From VRUE01 sp963697805 (GTDB lineage: Bacteria; Actinomycetota; Thermoleophilia; Solirubrobacterales; 70-9), in the NCBI GenBank assembly GCA_963697805.1, contig CAVOPB010000003.1, forward strand, positions 62,001-126,000: a DNA stretch of 64,000 bases. Direction: 5' to 3'. Positions within the stretch are counted from its first letter, which is position 1; each line of letters opens with the position of its first letter. Below are positions 35,119 to 44,120 of the stretch, piece after piece. The translations under genes were made by a program, and so were the position numbers. A model generated the notes under the pieces. The model was not told where the DNA came from and made no database searches. It saw nothing but the letters and a program-made list of their open reading frames with translations.

Positions 35119-36066
35119 ATGAGCACCTGCGTCGTCACCGGCGGAGCCGGCTTCCTCGGCTCCCACCTCTGCGAATACCTGCTTGGGCAGGGGCATCGCG
35201 TGATCTGCATCGACAACCTCGAGACGGGGTCGCTGCAGAACATCCACCACATCCGCGACCCCGAGTTCGATTTCCGCCACATCGACATCACCGAGCACGT
35301 CGACATCCCGGAGGACGTCGACTTCGTCTATCACCTCGCCTCGCCGGCGAGCCCGATCGACTACCTGCGCCTTCCCCTGCACACGCTCAAAGTCGGGTCC
35401 CACGGGACCCATCACATGCTCGGGGTGGCGAAGTGGAAGCGTGCCCGCTTCCTGATCGCCTCGACCAGCGAGGTCTACGGCGACCCCCAGGTCCATCCCC
35501 AGACCGAGGACTACTGGGGCCACGTCAACCCGATCGGCCCGCGCGGCGTCTACGACGAGGCCAAGCGCTACGCCGAGGCGCTGACCATGGCCTACCACCG
35601 CCAGCAGGGCGTCGACACCGCGATCGTGCGCATCTTCAACACCTACGGCCCGCGGATGCGGGCGCGGGACGGTCGCGCGGTGCCGACCTTCCTCCGCCAG
35701 GCGCTCCAGGACCAGCCGCTGACCGTGTTCGGCGAGGGCGAGCAGACCCGCAGCTTCTGTTACGTCGACGACCTGATCCGTGGCATCGTCGCGCTGGCCG
35801 AGTCCGACGCCCACCAGCCGGTCAACATCGGCAACCCGGACGAGTTCACCCTGCTGGAGCTGGCGAAGACGGTGATCAGCGTCACCGACTCCCGCTCCGA
35901 GATCGTCTTCGAGACGCTTCCCACCGATGACCCGCAGCAGCGGCGCCCGGACATCACCCGGGCCCGCGACCTGCTCGGCTGGGAACCTGAGATCGCCCTC
36001 GAGGACGGGCTGCGACGGACAATCGAGAAGTCCGGCCTCGAGCGACTCGTCGGCGCCACCGAGTAG
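35119..36066 (+). CDS. NAD-dependent nucleotide-sugar epimerase/decarboxylase (UXS-like)
   Basis: 315 residues from the ATG at 35119. Extended SDR: NAD site VTGGAGFLGSHL, HLASPASPIDY (characteristic of UDP-glucuronate decarboxylases), catalytic Ser/Thr in ASTSEVYGDP and Y-x3-K in YDEAKRYAE. RIFNTYGPRMRARDGRAVP and the GEQTRSFCYVDDLIRG segment also match the UXS/dTDP-glucose-dehydratase group. It likely makes UDP-xylose or a related sugar nucleotide for surface polysaccharide. A small membrane protein gene follows 8 bp after the stop. Confidence 0.9.
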   Translation: MSTCVVTGGAGFLGSHLCEYLLGQGHRVICIDNLETGSLQNIHHIRDPEFDFRHIDITEHVDIPEDVDFVYHLASPASPIDYLRLPLHTLKVGSHGTHHMLGVAKWKRARFLIASTSEVYGDPQVHPQTEDYWGHVNPIGPRGVYDEAKRYAEALTMAYHRQQGVDTAIVRIFNTYGPRMRARDGRAVPTFLRQALQDQPLTVFGEGEQTRSFCYVDDLIRGIVALAESDAHQPVNIGNPDEFTLLELAKTVISVTDSRSEIVFETLPTDDPQQRRPDITRARDLLGWEPEIALEDGLRRTIEKSGLERLVGATE

Positions 36067-36074
36067 CGCCCTCG

Positions 36075-36494
36075 ATGTCCTCGATCCTGAAGGGCCTCGG
36101 CGTGGGGCTGCTCCTTGGGATCGCCGGAACGCTGCTGGTCGTCCACGTGACCGATCCCGAGAAGAGCGTTCCCGAAAGGCTCGAGGAGGCCCTGCACTGC
36201 GAGGACGGGCCGGCCGATTCGACGGCGGCGGTCGCCCACCACACCGCCGGTTACTCGATCTGGGCCGCGACGCATGCCGAGCGGCTTCTCGGAATCGGCT
36301 GCGACGCCGGTCCGGCGACGATCTACATGCGCTTCAGCCCCTACCGATCGACCCTCGAGCACGCGATGGCGACGATGCGTGGCTACGGCCGTGTCTGCGT
36401 CGTCGATTCCGGCCTGTTCGGGGGGCGCTCGTTGGGCGGCGATCTGCTCAAAGAGCTCTGTGATGAGGTCGGGGGCGAGATCAGGGACCTCTAG
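36075..36494 (+). CDS. Membrane-anchored hypothetical protein
   Basis: 139 residues. One N-terminal helix (ILKGLGVGLLLGIAGTLLVV) without a clear cleavage site, so probably an anchor; the remaining 110 residues would face outward. Four Cys (LHCED, GIGCDAG, VCVVD, ELCDE) could form disulfides. No family recognised. Tight spacing to the epimerase (8 bp) and the mutase gene (18 bp) suggests co-transcription. Confidence 0.7.
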   Translation: MSSILKGLGVGLLLGIAGTLLVVHVTDPEKSVPERLEEALHCEDGPADSTAAVAHHTAGYSIWAATHAERLLGIGCDAGPATIYMRFSPYRSTLEHAMATMRGYGRVCVVDSGLFGGRSLGGDLLKELCDEVGGEIRDL

Positions 36495-36512
36495 CGCAAT
36501 ATCCTCCCCCCT

Positions 36513-38159
36513 ATGGCCGGCAAGAGCGACAGCGCCGCTGCTGAGGAGACCCACCGCACGATCGCACCGATCGTCGGGCCCGAGGACGAGCGCGTCTTCA
36601 CCGACTCCGGGATCGAGATCGAGCGCCTCTACACCGAGGACGACGTCGCGCCCGGCTTAAAAGAGCGCCTCGGGGCACCGGGTGAGCCCCCGTTCACCCG
36701 CGGCATCCACGAGGGCATGTACCGCGACCGGCTCTGGACGATGCGCCAGTACGCCGGCTTCGCGAGCCCTGAAGACACCAACGAGCGCTACCGCTACCTG
36801 ATCGAGCACGGCTCGACCGGGCTCTCGATGGCCTTCGACCTGCCGACCCAGCTCGGCCGCGACTCCGACGACCCGCTCTGCCGCGGCGAGGTGGGGCGGA
36901 CCGGGGTCCCGATCGACACGATCGAGGACATGCGGATCTGCTTCGAGCAGATCCCGCTCGACCAGGTCTCGACCTCGATGACGATCAACGCCCCGGCGGC
37001 GATCCTGCTGCTCCTCTACGAGATCGTCGGCGAGGAACAGGGCGTCGCGTCCGAGAAGCTCCGCGGCACGGTCCAGAACGACGTGCTGAAGGAGTACATG
37101 GCCCGCGGCAACTACATCTACCCGCCCGAGCCGACGATGAGGCTGACGACCGACATCTTCGAGTACTGCCACGAGAACGTCCCGAAATGGAACACGATCT
37201 CGATCTCCGGGTACCACATCCGCGAGAAGGGATGCTCGGCGGTCCAGGAGGTCGCCTTCACGCTCTCGAACGCGATCGCGTACGTCGAGGCGGCGCTCGA
37301 CCGAGGCCTGAAGATCGACGAGTTCGCTCCTCGCCTCGCCTTCTTCTTCAACGGCCACAACAACGTCTTCCAGGAGATCGCGAAGTTCCGCGCGGTGCGG
37401 CGGATGTGGGCGGAGATCGTCGCCGAGCGGTTCGGGGCAAAGGACCCCAACTCGATGAAGATCCGGTTCCACACCCAGACCGGGGGCGTCACCCTTCAGG
37501 CCCAGCAGCCCGAGGTGAACATCATCCGCGTCGCCCTGCAGGGCTTCGCCGCGGTCTGCGGCGGCACCCAGAGCCTCCACACCAACGGGTTCGACGAGGC
37601 CCTGGCGCTGCCGACCGAGCGCTCGGCGCGGATCGCGCTGCGTACCCAACAGGTCCTCGCCCACGAGTCCGGCGCCGCCGACACCGTCGACCCCTTCGCC
37701 GGCTCCTACTTCGTCGAGTCGCTGACCGATGAGATCGAACTGCGCTCCAAGGAGCTGATGGAGAAGGTCGCCGAGCTCGGCGGCTCGGTCGACGCGCTCG
37801 AGTTCATGCAGCGCGAGATCGAGGAGTCGGCGCTCTCCTACCACGAGCGCTACAAGAGCGGCCAGGACATCATCGTCGGCGTCAACAAGTACGTCACCGA
37901 CCAGGTCGACGACGTCGACATCCTCCGCGTCGACCCCGAGGCCGAGGAGCGCCAGCTCGCCCGGCTGGAGGCCTTCAAGGCCTCGCGCGATCAGACCAGG
38001 GTCGACGAGAGGCTCGATGGGCTGCGCGACGTCGCCCGCGGCGACGGCAACCTCCTGCACCCGATCCGCGTCGCACTGGGCGCCGGCGCCTCGATCGGCG
38101 AGGTCTGCGGCGCGATGCGGGACGTGTTCGGCGAATATCGCGGCGGCGCCTTCTTCTAA
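36513..38159 (+). CDS. Methylmalonyl-CoA mutase large subunit (catalytic domain only)
   Basis: 548 residues, the TIM-barrel substrate domain of B12-dependent acyl-CoA mutases: TMRQYAGFASPEDTNERYR with the substrate-site Tyr, GLSMAFDLPTQLG, YIYPPEPTMRLTTDIF with Arg favouring methylmalonyl-CoA, and SISGYHIREKG with the catalytic His. The C-terminal B12-binding domain (DxHxxG) is absent, so a separate small subunit must exist elsewhere. It isomerises methylmalonyl-CoA and succinyl-CoA, linking propionyl-CoA to the TCA cycle; a carboxylase beta subunit lies 4 kb away. ATG start. It ends 3 bp before the convergent small gene. Confidence 0.93.
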   Translation: MAGKSDSAAAEETHRTIAPIVGPEDERVFTDSGIEIERLYTEDDVAPGLKERLGAPGEPPFTRGIHEGMYRDRLWTMRQYAGFASPEDTNERYRYLIEHGSTGLSMAFDLPTQLGRDSDDPLCRGEVGRTGVPIDTIEDMRICFEQIPLDQVSTSMTINAPAAILLLLYEIVGEEQGVASEKLRGTVQNDVLKEYMARGNYIYPPEPTMRLTTDIFEYCHENVPKWNTISISGYHIREKGCSAVQEVAFTLSNAIAYVEAALDRGLKIDEFAPRLAFFFNGHNNVFQEIAKFRAVRRMWAEIVAERFGAKDPNSMKIRFHTQTGGVTLQAQQPEVNIIRVALQGFAAVCGGTQSLHTNGFDEALALPTERSARIALRTQQVLAHESGAADTVDPFAGSYFVESLTDEIELRSKELMEKVAELGGSVDALEFMQREIEESALSYHERYKSGQDIIVGVNKYVTDQVDDVDILRVDPEAEERQLARLEAFKASRDQTRVDERLDGLRDVARGDGNLLHPIRVALGAGASIGEVCGAMRDVFGEYRGGAFF

Positions 38160-38162
38160 CGA

Positions 38163-38573
38163 TCAGAGGAGTGTCGCCTGGGCGGTGAAGCTGGTCAGGC
38201 CGCGATCGAGGTGGCACACCGACCCGACCAGGAACCGCGCCGCGGGGCGCTCGGCGCCGCCCTCGCCGACGAGCACGATCTCCCCGCCGAAGCGGCCGGT
38301 CGAGCGCGGCGCGACCGCGCCCAGGACTCGCGTCTCGCCGCCGATATCGCGGGAGCGCAGCTCCGCCCGCGTGGCCGGGAAGAGGCTACGGATGAGGGTT
38401 TGGATCGTGTCCTCGTGGGGGATCACGTCGAGCCGAAAGATCCCCTCGGCCAGGAGGAGCATCGACCTGGCCCCGAGCTCGACCTCGCGGCCAGCCGAGA
38501 TCACCGTCACGGGAGCGCCACCCCCATCCGGCGCGGGAACCTCCGTCCGGCGTTGTCCTCGCGGCAAGCTCAT
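38163..38573 (-). CDS. Hypothetical protein in the prmA unit
   Basis: 136 residues, soluble and beta-rich by appearance (VTVISAGREVELGARSMLLL, FGGEIVLVGEGG, RFLVGSVCHLD). No family recognised. It begins 12 bp after prmA on the same strand and probably shares its transcript. The N-terminus MSLPRGQRRTEVPAP looks disordered. Confidence 0.65.
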   Translation of the reverse strand: MSLPRGQRRTEVPAPDGGGAPVTVISAGREVELGARSMLLLAEGIFRLDVIPHEDTIQTLIRSLFPATRAELRSRDIGGETRVLGAVAPRSTGRFGGEIVLVGEGGAERPAARFLVGSVCHLDRGLTSFTAQATLL

Positions 38574-38585
38574 CTCACGCTCGGC

Positions 38586-39386
38586 TCACCGCATCACCAG
38601 CAGAGCCCACTCGGCGGCGCGGACATCGTCGGCGACCTGCAGTCCCTGGGCACCCCAGGCAGAGGCAATCGCATCGATCAGCTCCGGGCCGAAGCCGGAG
38701 GCGATCACCGTCCGCGGGCGCCACTCGAGGTGCCGCGAGAGCGCGAGGTGAACGTCGGGCGGGACGTTGGCGACGATCGTCTCCGCCGCCGGGGGCTGCT
38801 CGGAGGCGAGGTCGACCCTGCGGGCCTCGACCTCGACGCCGTTGCGCTGAGCGTTGACGCGGGTCGCCCGCACGCTGCTCTCGTCGATGTCGACCGCGAT
38901 CACCGGCGAGAACCCGAGCGTGGCCGCGGCGATCGAGAGGACGCCCGAGCCGCAGCCGTAGTCGGCGAGGGATCCACCGGCCTCGGTCTCGGCCAGCACC
39001 GCGAGGCAGGCCTGGGTCGTCGGGTGCATCCCGCTTCCGAACGCAGGGCCCTGCTCGATCACGATCTCGGTCAGGCGCGGGTCCTCGCCGGGTGGCGCCC
39101 AATCCGGACGCAGCAGGAAGCGATCGGCGATGACCAGGGGCCGGTAGCGCGCGAGTCGCCGTTCGCGCCAGTCATCGGCCGTCTCGGCAACGGTCAGGTC
39201 GATCAGCCGGGACCCGGCCAGCCCGCGCAGCTCCTCCTCACCCGGCGCCTCGGGCGAAGCGAGTAGCGCCAGCGCGACGACGTCGCCGTCACCGCGAAGG
39301 TGAAGGCCTCCCGGTAGCGCCGGAAGGATCGAGTCGAGGACGTCCTCGACGTCCTCGGCGCCCACACGCAGGGTCAGCTCGAGCAC
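38586..39386 (-). CDS. prmA: Ribosomal protein L11 methyltransferase
   Basis: 266 residues from a GTG start. S-adenosylmethionine-dependent methyltransferase: PrmA signature FGSGMHPTTQACL, motif I ADYGCGSGVLSIAA, acidic end of strand 2 AVDIDESSVRATRVNAQRN, and motif IV ANVPPDVH, where PrmA usually has NxLA or NIxA. The N-terminal 85 residues are shorter and more divergent than in E. coli PrmA, as is common in Actinobacteria. Role: trimethylation of ribosomal protein L11. Fifteen bp downstream of the secreted-protein gene. Confidence 0.9.
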   Translation of the reverse strand: MLELTLRVGAEDVEDVLDSILPALPGGLHLRGDGDVVALALLASPEAPGEEELRGLAGSRLIDLTVAETADDWRERRLARYRPLVIADRFLLRPDWAPPGEDPRLTEIVIEQGPAFGSGMHPTTQACLAVLAETEAGGSLADYGCGSGVLSIAAATLGFSPVIAVDIDESSVRATRVNAQRNGVEVEARRVDLASEQPPAAETIVANVPPDVHLALSRHLEWRPRTVIASGFGPELIDAIASAWGAQGLQVADDVRAAEWALLVMR

Positions 39387-39401
39387 CCCGGCAGGCGGTG
39401 G

Positions 39402-40166
39402 CTACATCCCGACCAGGATCTGAACCGTGACCTGGGTGTCGATCTTGGTGAAGTTAAGCGTCGCCACCTGCGAGCCGGCGCCGATCAGCTGGAACGCCTC
39501 GGTGTGCTCGCCCGTCGCGCAGGAGAGGCTCTCGCCGGGCTTCAGGGTTCCGGCTCCGACCGTGCCACCCGCCGGTGCGTCGCAGGCGGAGTGGGTGATG
39601 TCGCTCGAGCTCGAGTTGGTGATTTTCACCGCGGCACCGCCGGGGAGCGCGTCGACGTTGACGAGGTTCGGGACGCTCAGCAGTGAGACCGGGTTCTGCG
39701 CGGACGGCTCCGCGGTCGCGGTGAAGACCGAGCCGTCGCCCTTGACCAGCGGCACTGTCGATTTCCAGTAACGGTTATCGGCGTCGGTCATCTTGACGTA
39801 GCCGGGGAGCTCGCCCTTGATCGACTGGAGATCGTCCTTGATCGACTGGAGGTCGCCGTTGACTTCCAATTCGTGCGCGCCGTCGGTGTGCCTGAAGTAG
39901 TAGAACGCCTTACTCGACACGACCTGGCCGCTCTTGAAGTCCTGGAACAGGAGCGAGCCGTTCTTGATGTTCGAGCTGTCGAACTTGGCTTTCTTGAAGA
40001 TGTCGGAGGCGCTCGACCGCGCCGTGGGCGCAGGCCCCGCCTGTGCCCATGCGGTTGCCCCCGCGATCGTCCCGGCAGCGACGAAGGCGACCGCCAGGCG
40101 TGCTGCTGCCACCCGGCGTTTGACCCGCTCAGCCACTCTGGAGAAATTACCCAACCGGTGCGCCAC
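39402..40166 (-). CDS. Secreted hypothetical protein with coiled-coil-like repeat
   Basis: 254 residues from a GTG start. Signal peptide after a basic N-terminus (RVAAARLAVAFVAAGTIAGA, cleavage near AWA-Q). The segment KFDSSNIKNGSLLFQDFKSG belongs to the KNSVxxxxIKNGSL-type motif of secreted actinobacterial proteins; the divergent neighbour at 40539 carries a long form of the same type. A 7-residue tandem (DLQSIKD, DLQSIKG) follows at about 104-118. Two Cys (HSACDAP, SLSCATG) may pair. The start codon lies inside a 7-bp dyad, ACCGGTG-CGC-CACCGGT. Function unknown. Confidence 0.72.
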   Translation of the reverse strand: MAHRLGNFSRVAERVKRRVAAARLAVAFVAAGTIAGATAWAQAGPAPTARSSASDIFKKAKFDSSNIKNGSLLFQDFKSGQVVSSKAFYYFRHTDGAHELEVNGDLQSIKDDLQSIKGELPGYVKMTDADNRYWKSTVPLVKGDGSVFTATAEPSAQNPVSLLSVPNLVNVDALPGGAAVKITNSSSSDITHSACDAPAGGTVGAGTLKPGESLSCATGEHTEAFQLIGAGSQVATLNFTKIDTQVTVQILVGM

Positions 40167-40245
40167 CGGTCAATGGGGCTCAACGTAAATTTAGGCGACT
40201 GAACGGTCCTGCCCACGGCCTGTCCGGAGAAGGAACACCGGTGCC

Positions 40246-40479
40246 ATGGTTGAACCGGGTCCCATGCTTGAAGTCTCGAGGACGCTGGTCAAGTCCGAAC
40301 CGGAGCTCGCCGAGCTCGTCGACGCCGTCGAGGGTGTCGAGGTGACGATGGCCGAGAAGGGCTTCGGGACGCGGGTGGAGGTACGCGCCGACGAGTCCTC
40401 GGGGCTTGCGCTCGCCGACCTCGAGCGGATCCTCGACGGGCTGGCCGAACCGCAGAAGCAACCCTTCGACAGCGCCTGA
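40246..40479 (+). CDS. Small conserved hypothetical protein
   Basis: 77 residues, soluble, strongly acidic (SEPELAELVDAVEGVEV, ADLERILDGLAEP). ATG codons at 40246 and 40264 are both possible; neither has a strong ribosome site. No family recognised. It lies between two secreted-protein genes and is followed 59 bp later by the decapeptide-repeat gene with its own strong ribosome site. Confidence 0.55.
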   Translation: MVEPGPMLEVSRTLVKSEPELAELVDAVEGVEVTMAEKGFGTRVEVRADESSGLALADLERILDGLAEPQKQPFDSA

Positions 40480-40538
40480 GTGTTGTCGGGAGACAAGACG
40501 AAATCGGGGCCCCAGCGCCCTGGAAGGAGATTTTCGAC

Positions 40539-41273
40539 GTGAAGAACCTGAAGAGGCACCTCAACGTCGCCAACGTGCTCTCCGCGATGGCGCTGTTCGT
40601 GGCGCTCAGTGGGGTCACCTACGCGGCGACGGCGGCCAAGAACTCGGTCAAGGCCAAGAGCATCGCCAAGGGCGCGGTGACGACACCGAAACTGAAGAAC
40701 CTCGCCGTCACCTCCGGCAAGATCGGCAACGGCGCCGTGATCTCCGCCAAGATCGGTGCCTCGGCCGTCGGCGGCACGCAGATCGCCGATGGTTCGGTCC
40801 GCGCGGTCGAGCTCGGCGGCGGCGTCGTCACCAACCCGAAGATCCAGAACGGCGCCGTGACCGACTCCAAGCTCGCCAACAACGCCGTCACCAGCAGCAA
40901 GATCAACGCTGAGGCGGTGACGACTGGCAAGCTCGGCAACGAATCTGTGACCGGGGCGAAGCTCTCGGCCTCGATCCTCAGCCAGCTGGTCAAGAACGTG
41001 TCGTATGTGACGGCCAAATCGGTCAAAGACCTCAGCGCCGAACCGAAGGGCACGACCGCGGTCTGCCCGACCGGCAAGCAGGCGATCGGGGGCGGGGCGA
41101 AGATCCTGACCGGCTCCGCCGAAGAAGCGGTCACAGCCGCGATTACCCAGAGCGCGCCCAGCTTCGACAGCGGCGGCAAGGCGACCGGCTGGTTTGCCCA
41201 GGCACGGCCGATCGGCGGCCCCGGCTCGGTCGCCTGGGAAATCGAGGTTCACGCGGTCTGCGCCGAACTCTAG
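40539..41273 (+). CDS. Secreted decapeptide-repeat protein
   Basis: 244 residues; strong GGAAGGAGA ribosome site. Signal peptide VLSAMALFVALSGVTYAA. Residues 41-143 are ten consecutive repeats of exactly 10 residues with the consensus K-(I/L)-x-N-x-A-V-T-x-x, for example KIQNGAVTDS and KLANNAVTSS. Hydrophobic residues fall every fifth position, as in pentapeptide-repeat or left-handed beta-roll proteins, so an elongated beta-solenoid is expected. The C-terminal 95 residues (CPTGKQAIGGGAKILTG) form a separate domain with two Cys. A surface or extracellular structural role is likely; no enzyme motif. Confidence 0.82.
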   Translation: MKNLKRHLNVANVLSAMALFVALSGVTYAATAAKNSVKAKSIAKGAVTTPKLKNLAVTSGKIGNGAVISAKIGASAVGGTQIADGSVRAVELGGGVVTNPKIQNGAVTDSKLANNAVTSSKINAEAVTTGKLGNESVTGAKLSASILSQLVKNVSYVTAKSVKDLSAEPKGTTAVCPTGKQAIGGGAKILTGSAEEAVTAAITQSAPSFDSGGKATGWFAQARPIGGPGSVAWEIEVHAVCAEL

Positions 41274-41301
41274 GCGGCAGCAGACGCAGATTGGGAGGTT
41301 G

Positions 41302-41327
41302 GAAAGGCCCGCTTCGGCGGGCCTTTC
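41302..41327 (+). terminator. Strong intrinsic terminator with TTCG loop
   Basis: Perfect 11-bp stem, GAAAGGCCCGC at 41302-41312 and GCGGGCCTTTC at 41317-41327, closed by a TTCG tetraloop, 28 bp after the decapeptide-repeat gene. The TTTC at the stem base plays the U-tract. One of the clearest terminators in the window. Confidence 0.85.
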
Positions 41328-41425
41328 GCAATCAACCGTCCGGATTGGTTGGGCCCGAGGAGGGATCGTTGTTAGGTTTGCCAAATACTCGGTAGGCCGC
41401 CCACTTGCGCCCAGGGAGACCAAGG

Positions 41426-42184
41426 ATGACCAAGCGCCTGTGCCTCGCCCTGACGATCGCGATGACCAGCTCACTCGTTGCCACCGCAGGAGCCGGCGCG
41501 GATTCAGGCGGCTTCTTCCTCTGCGTGGGGAAGAAGGGGGACGAGAGAGGGAAGGTGAAGATCGCGCCGGCGAGCTCCAAATGCCCGAAGCGGAAGTTCG
41601 CGGTACATGAGGTGAATGGGGCCGGCGTCCCGGGCCCGGCGGGTATCCAGGGGCCGATCGGCAATCCAGGTCCTGGTGGTCCTCCCGGAAGCGCTGGCGC
41701 GACCGGGCCCGGCGGAAGCTCCGGCGCGACCGGACCGGCGGGACCTGCGGGAGCGACCGGCGCCAGCGGAGCGACCGGCGCCAGCGGAGCGACCGGCGCT
41801 TCAGGTGGCGCGGGACCGACCGGAGCGACCGGCGCTTCGGGACCCGCGGGCCCGACCGGGGATACCGGGGCGACAGGGAACAACGGGGCGACAGGGAACA
41901 CGGGGGCAACCGGCCCATCGAGCGTCAGCTTCGAAGAAATCGTGGTCGAAGAGCCGCCCAGCGGCGAACCGCCGGATCAGCTGGACAAGTCGATCACGAT
42001 TCCCTGCGGGGCCGGCGAGGCTCCCGTCGGAGGCTTCTCGATCCAACCTGCGGGCGCGGGAATCATCGCCGACAGCCTCGCGAAGCTCGGAGAATTCTTC
42101 TTCGTCAACGCTGTCGACAACCCCGACAGCAACGAACCGTGGTCGCTGACGGCGCAGGCGACCTGCATCAAAGTAGCCCCCTAG
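41426..42184 (+). CDS. Secreted collagen-like Gly-X-Y repeat protein
   Basis: 252 residues from the ATG at 41426 (AGGGAGACCAAGG upstream). Signal peptide (LCLALTIAMTSSLVATAGAG), a short Cys-containing module (FFLCVGKKG, SSKCPKRK), then about 32 Gly-X-Y triplets at residues 67-163, mainly GATGAS, GPAG and GPTG. A C-terminal 90-residue domain with two Cys (TIPCGAGEAPVGG, AQATCIKVAP) could act as trimerisation head. Bacterial collagen-like proteins form triple helices at the cell surface; Thr in the Y position often substitutes for hydroxyproline. Function in this organism is unknown. Confidence 0.85.
   Translation: MTKRLCLALTIAMTSSLVATAGAGADSGGFFLCVGKKGDERGKVKIAPASSKCPKRKFAVHEVNGAGVPGPAGIQGPIGNPGPGGPPGSAGATGPGGSSGATGPAGPAGATGASGATGASGATGASGGAGPTGATGASGPAGPTGDTGATGNNGATGNTGATGPSSVSFEEIVVEEPPSGEPPDQLDKSITIPCGAGEAPVGGFSIQPAGAGIIADSLAKLGEFFFVNAVDNPDSNEPWSLTAQATCIKVAP
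41751..41804 (+). repeat. 18-bp tandem repeat inside the collagen-like gene
   Basis: Three head-to-tail 18-bp units, GAGCGACCGGCGCCAGCG twice exact and a third diverging in the last four bases. Each encodes two Gly-X-Y triplets (GATGAS). Such an array can change length by slippage in 18-bp steps without breaking the frame. Confidence 0.85.
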
Positions 42185-42214
42185 CCGCGCCCGAAATAGA
42201 CTCCGGCGCCCAGC

Positions 42215-43783
<1,569 letters not shown>

Positions 43784-43788
43784 CCGGG

Positions 43789-43899
43789 AGGTGTCGGGCG
43801 TCCCTGCCGCTCGCTGGGTTCTTCGCCAGCGAAGCAAGCTCCACTCATGGGTGGGGCGAAGAACATGACGCCGCTCGCGGGCATGGACTTCCGACACCT
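43789..43899. other. Large imperfect palindrome, hairpin 1
   Basis: Between the convergent carboxylase and ABC-permease genes. Outer arms AGGTGTCGG (43789-43797) and CCGACACCT (43891-43899) are perfect complements; inner arms GTTCTTCGCC (43818-43827) and GGCGAAGAAC (43855-43864) are a perfect 10-bp pair; the segments between them pair partially. The whole 111 bp folds into one long stem with internal loops. It is far longer than a normal terminator and contains no ORF with support. Confidence 0.65.
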
Positions 43900-43928
43900 T
43901 TCCCCTGCAGTTCGTTGGGCCGTACCGG

Positions 43929-44011
43929 GGAGAGGGGCGGGTACCTCTACTTCGCGCTATCCGGCTTCACCGGTAGCGCCGCGCTCGGGTAGAGGCACCC
44001 GGCCCCTCTCC
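43929..44011. other. Large palindrome, hairpin 2
   Basis: Directly after hairpin 1. Arms at 43929-43950 and 43989-44011 complement over about 22 bp with one mismatch and one extra base (GGAGAGGGGCGGGTACCTC against GAGGCACCCGGCCCCTCTCC). Inside, GCGCTATCCGG (43954-43964) and CCGGTAGCGC (43970-43979) form a second stem with a single bulged T and a 5-nt loop. The nested structure could be a structured RNA, a double terminator or the remnant of a palindromic mobile element. Confidence 0.65.
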
Positions 44012-44024
44012 TCGAGCAGGAGTG

Positions 44025-44117
44025 CCGATTAGCGAGCATCACGATCTGATTCTCTGCGAGCGGCGCTGATGCGGCGATTGCCGCCGCCCCCGGACGCGAA
44101 GCGGAGGCGGCGGCGGA
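44025..44117 (+). repeat. Dispersed intergenic repeat B, copy 1
   Basis: About 90 bp, closely similar to 63121-63210. Shared blocks are CGATTAGCGAGCATC, GCGAGCGGCGCTGAT, GGCGATTGCCGCCGCC and GAAGCGGAG. GCGGCGATTGCCGC inside is a near-perfect small dyad. It lies immediately 3' of the minus-strand permease gene and 3' of hairpin 2. Confidence 0.7.
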
Positions 44118-44120
44118 TGA

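Noticed and set aside
41751..41804. Possible CRISPR-like array
   Set aside because: The 18-bp units are head-to-tail without spacers and encode Gly-X-Y triplets inside a collagen-like gene.
43847..44032. 61-codon ORF in the palindromic intergenic region
   Set aside because: It runs through the hairpin arms, has no ribosome site and no protein-like pattern.
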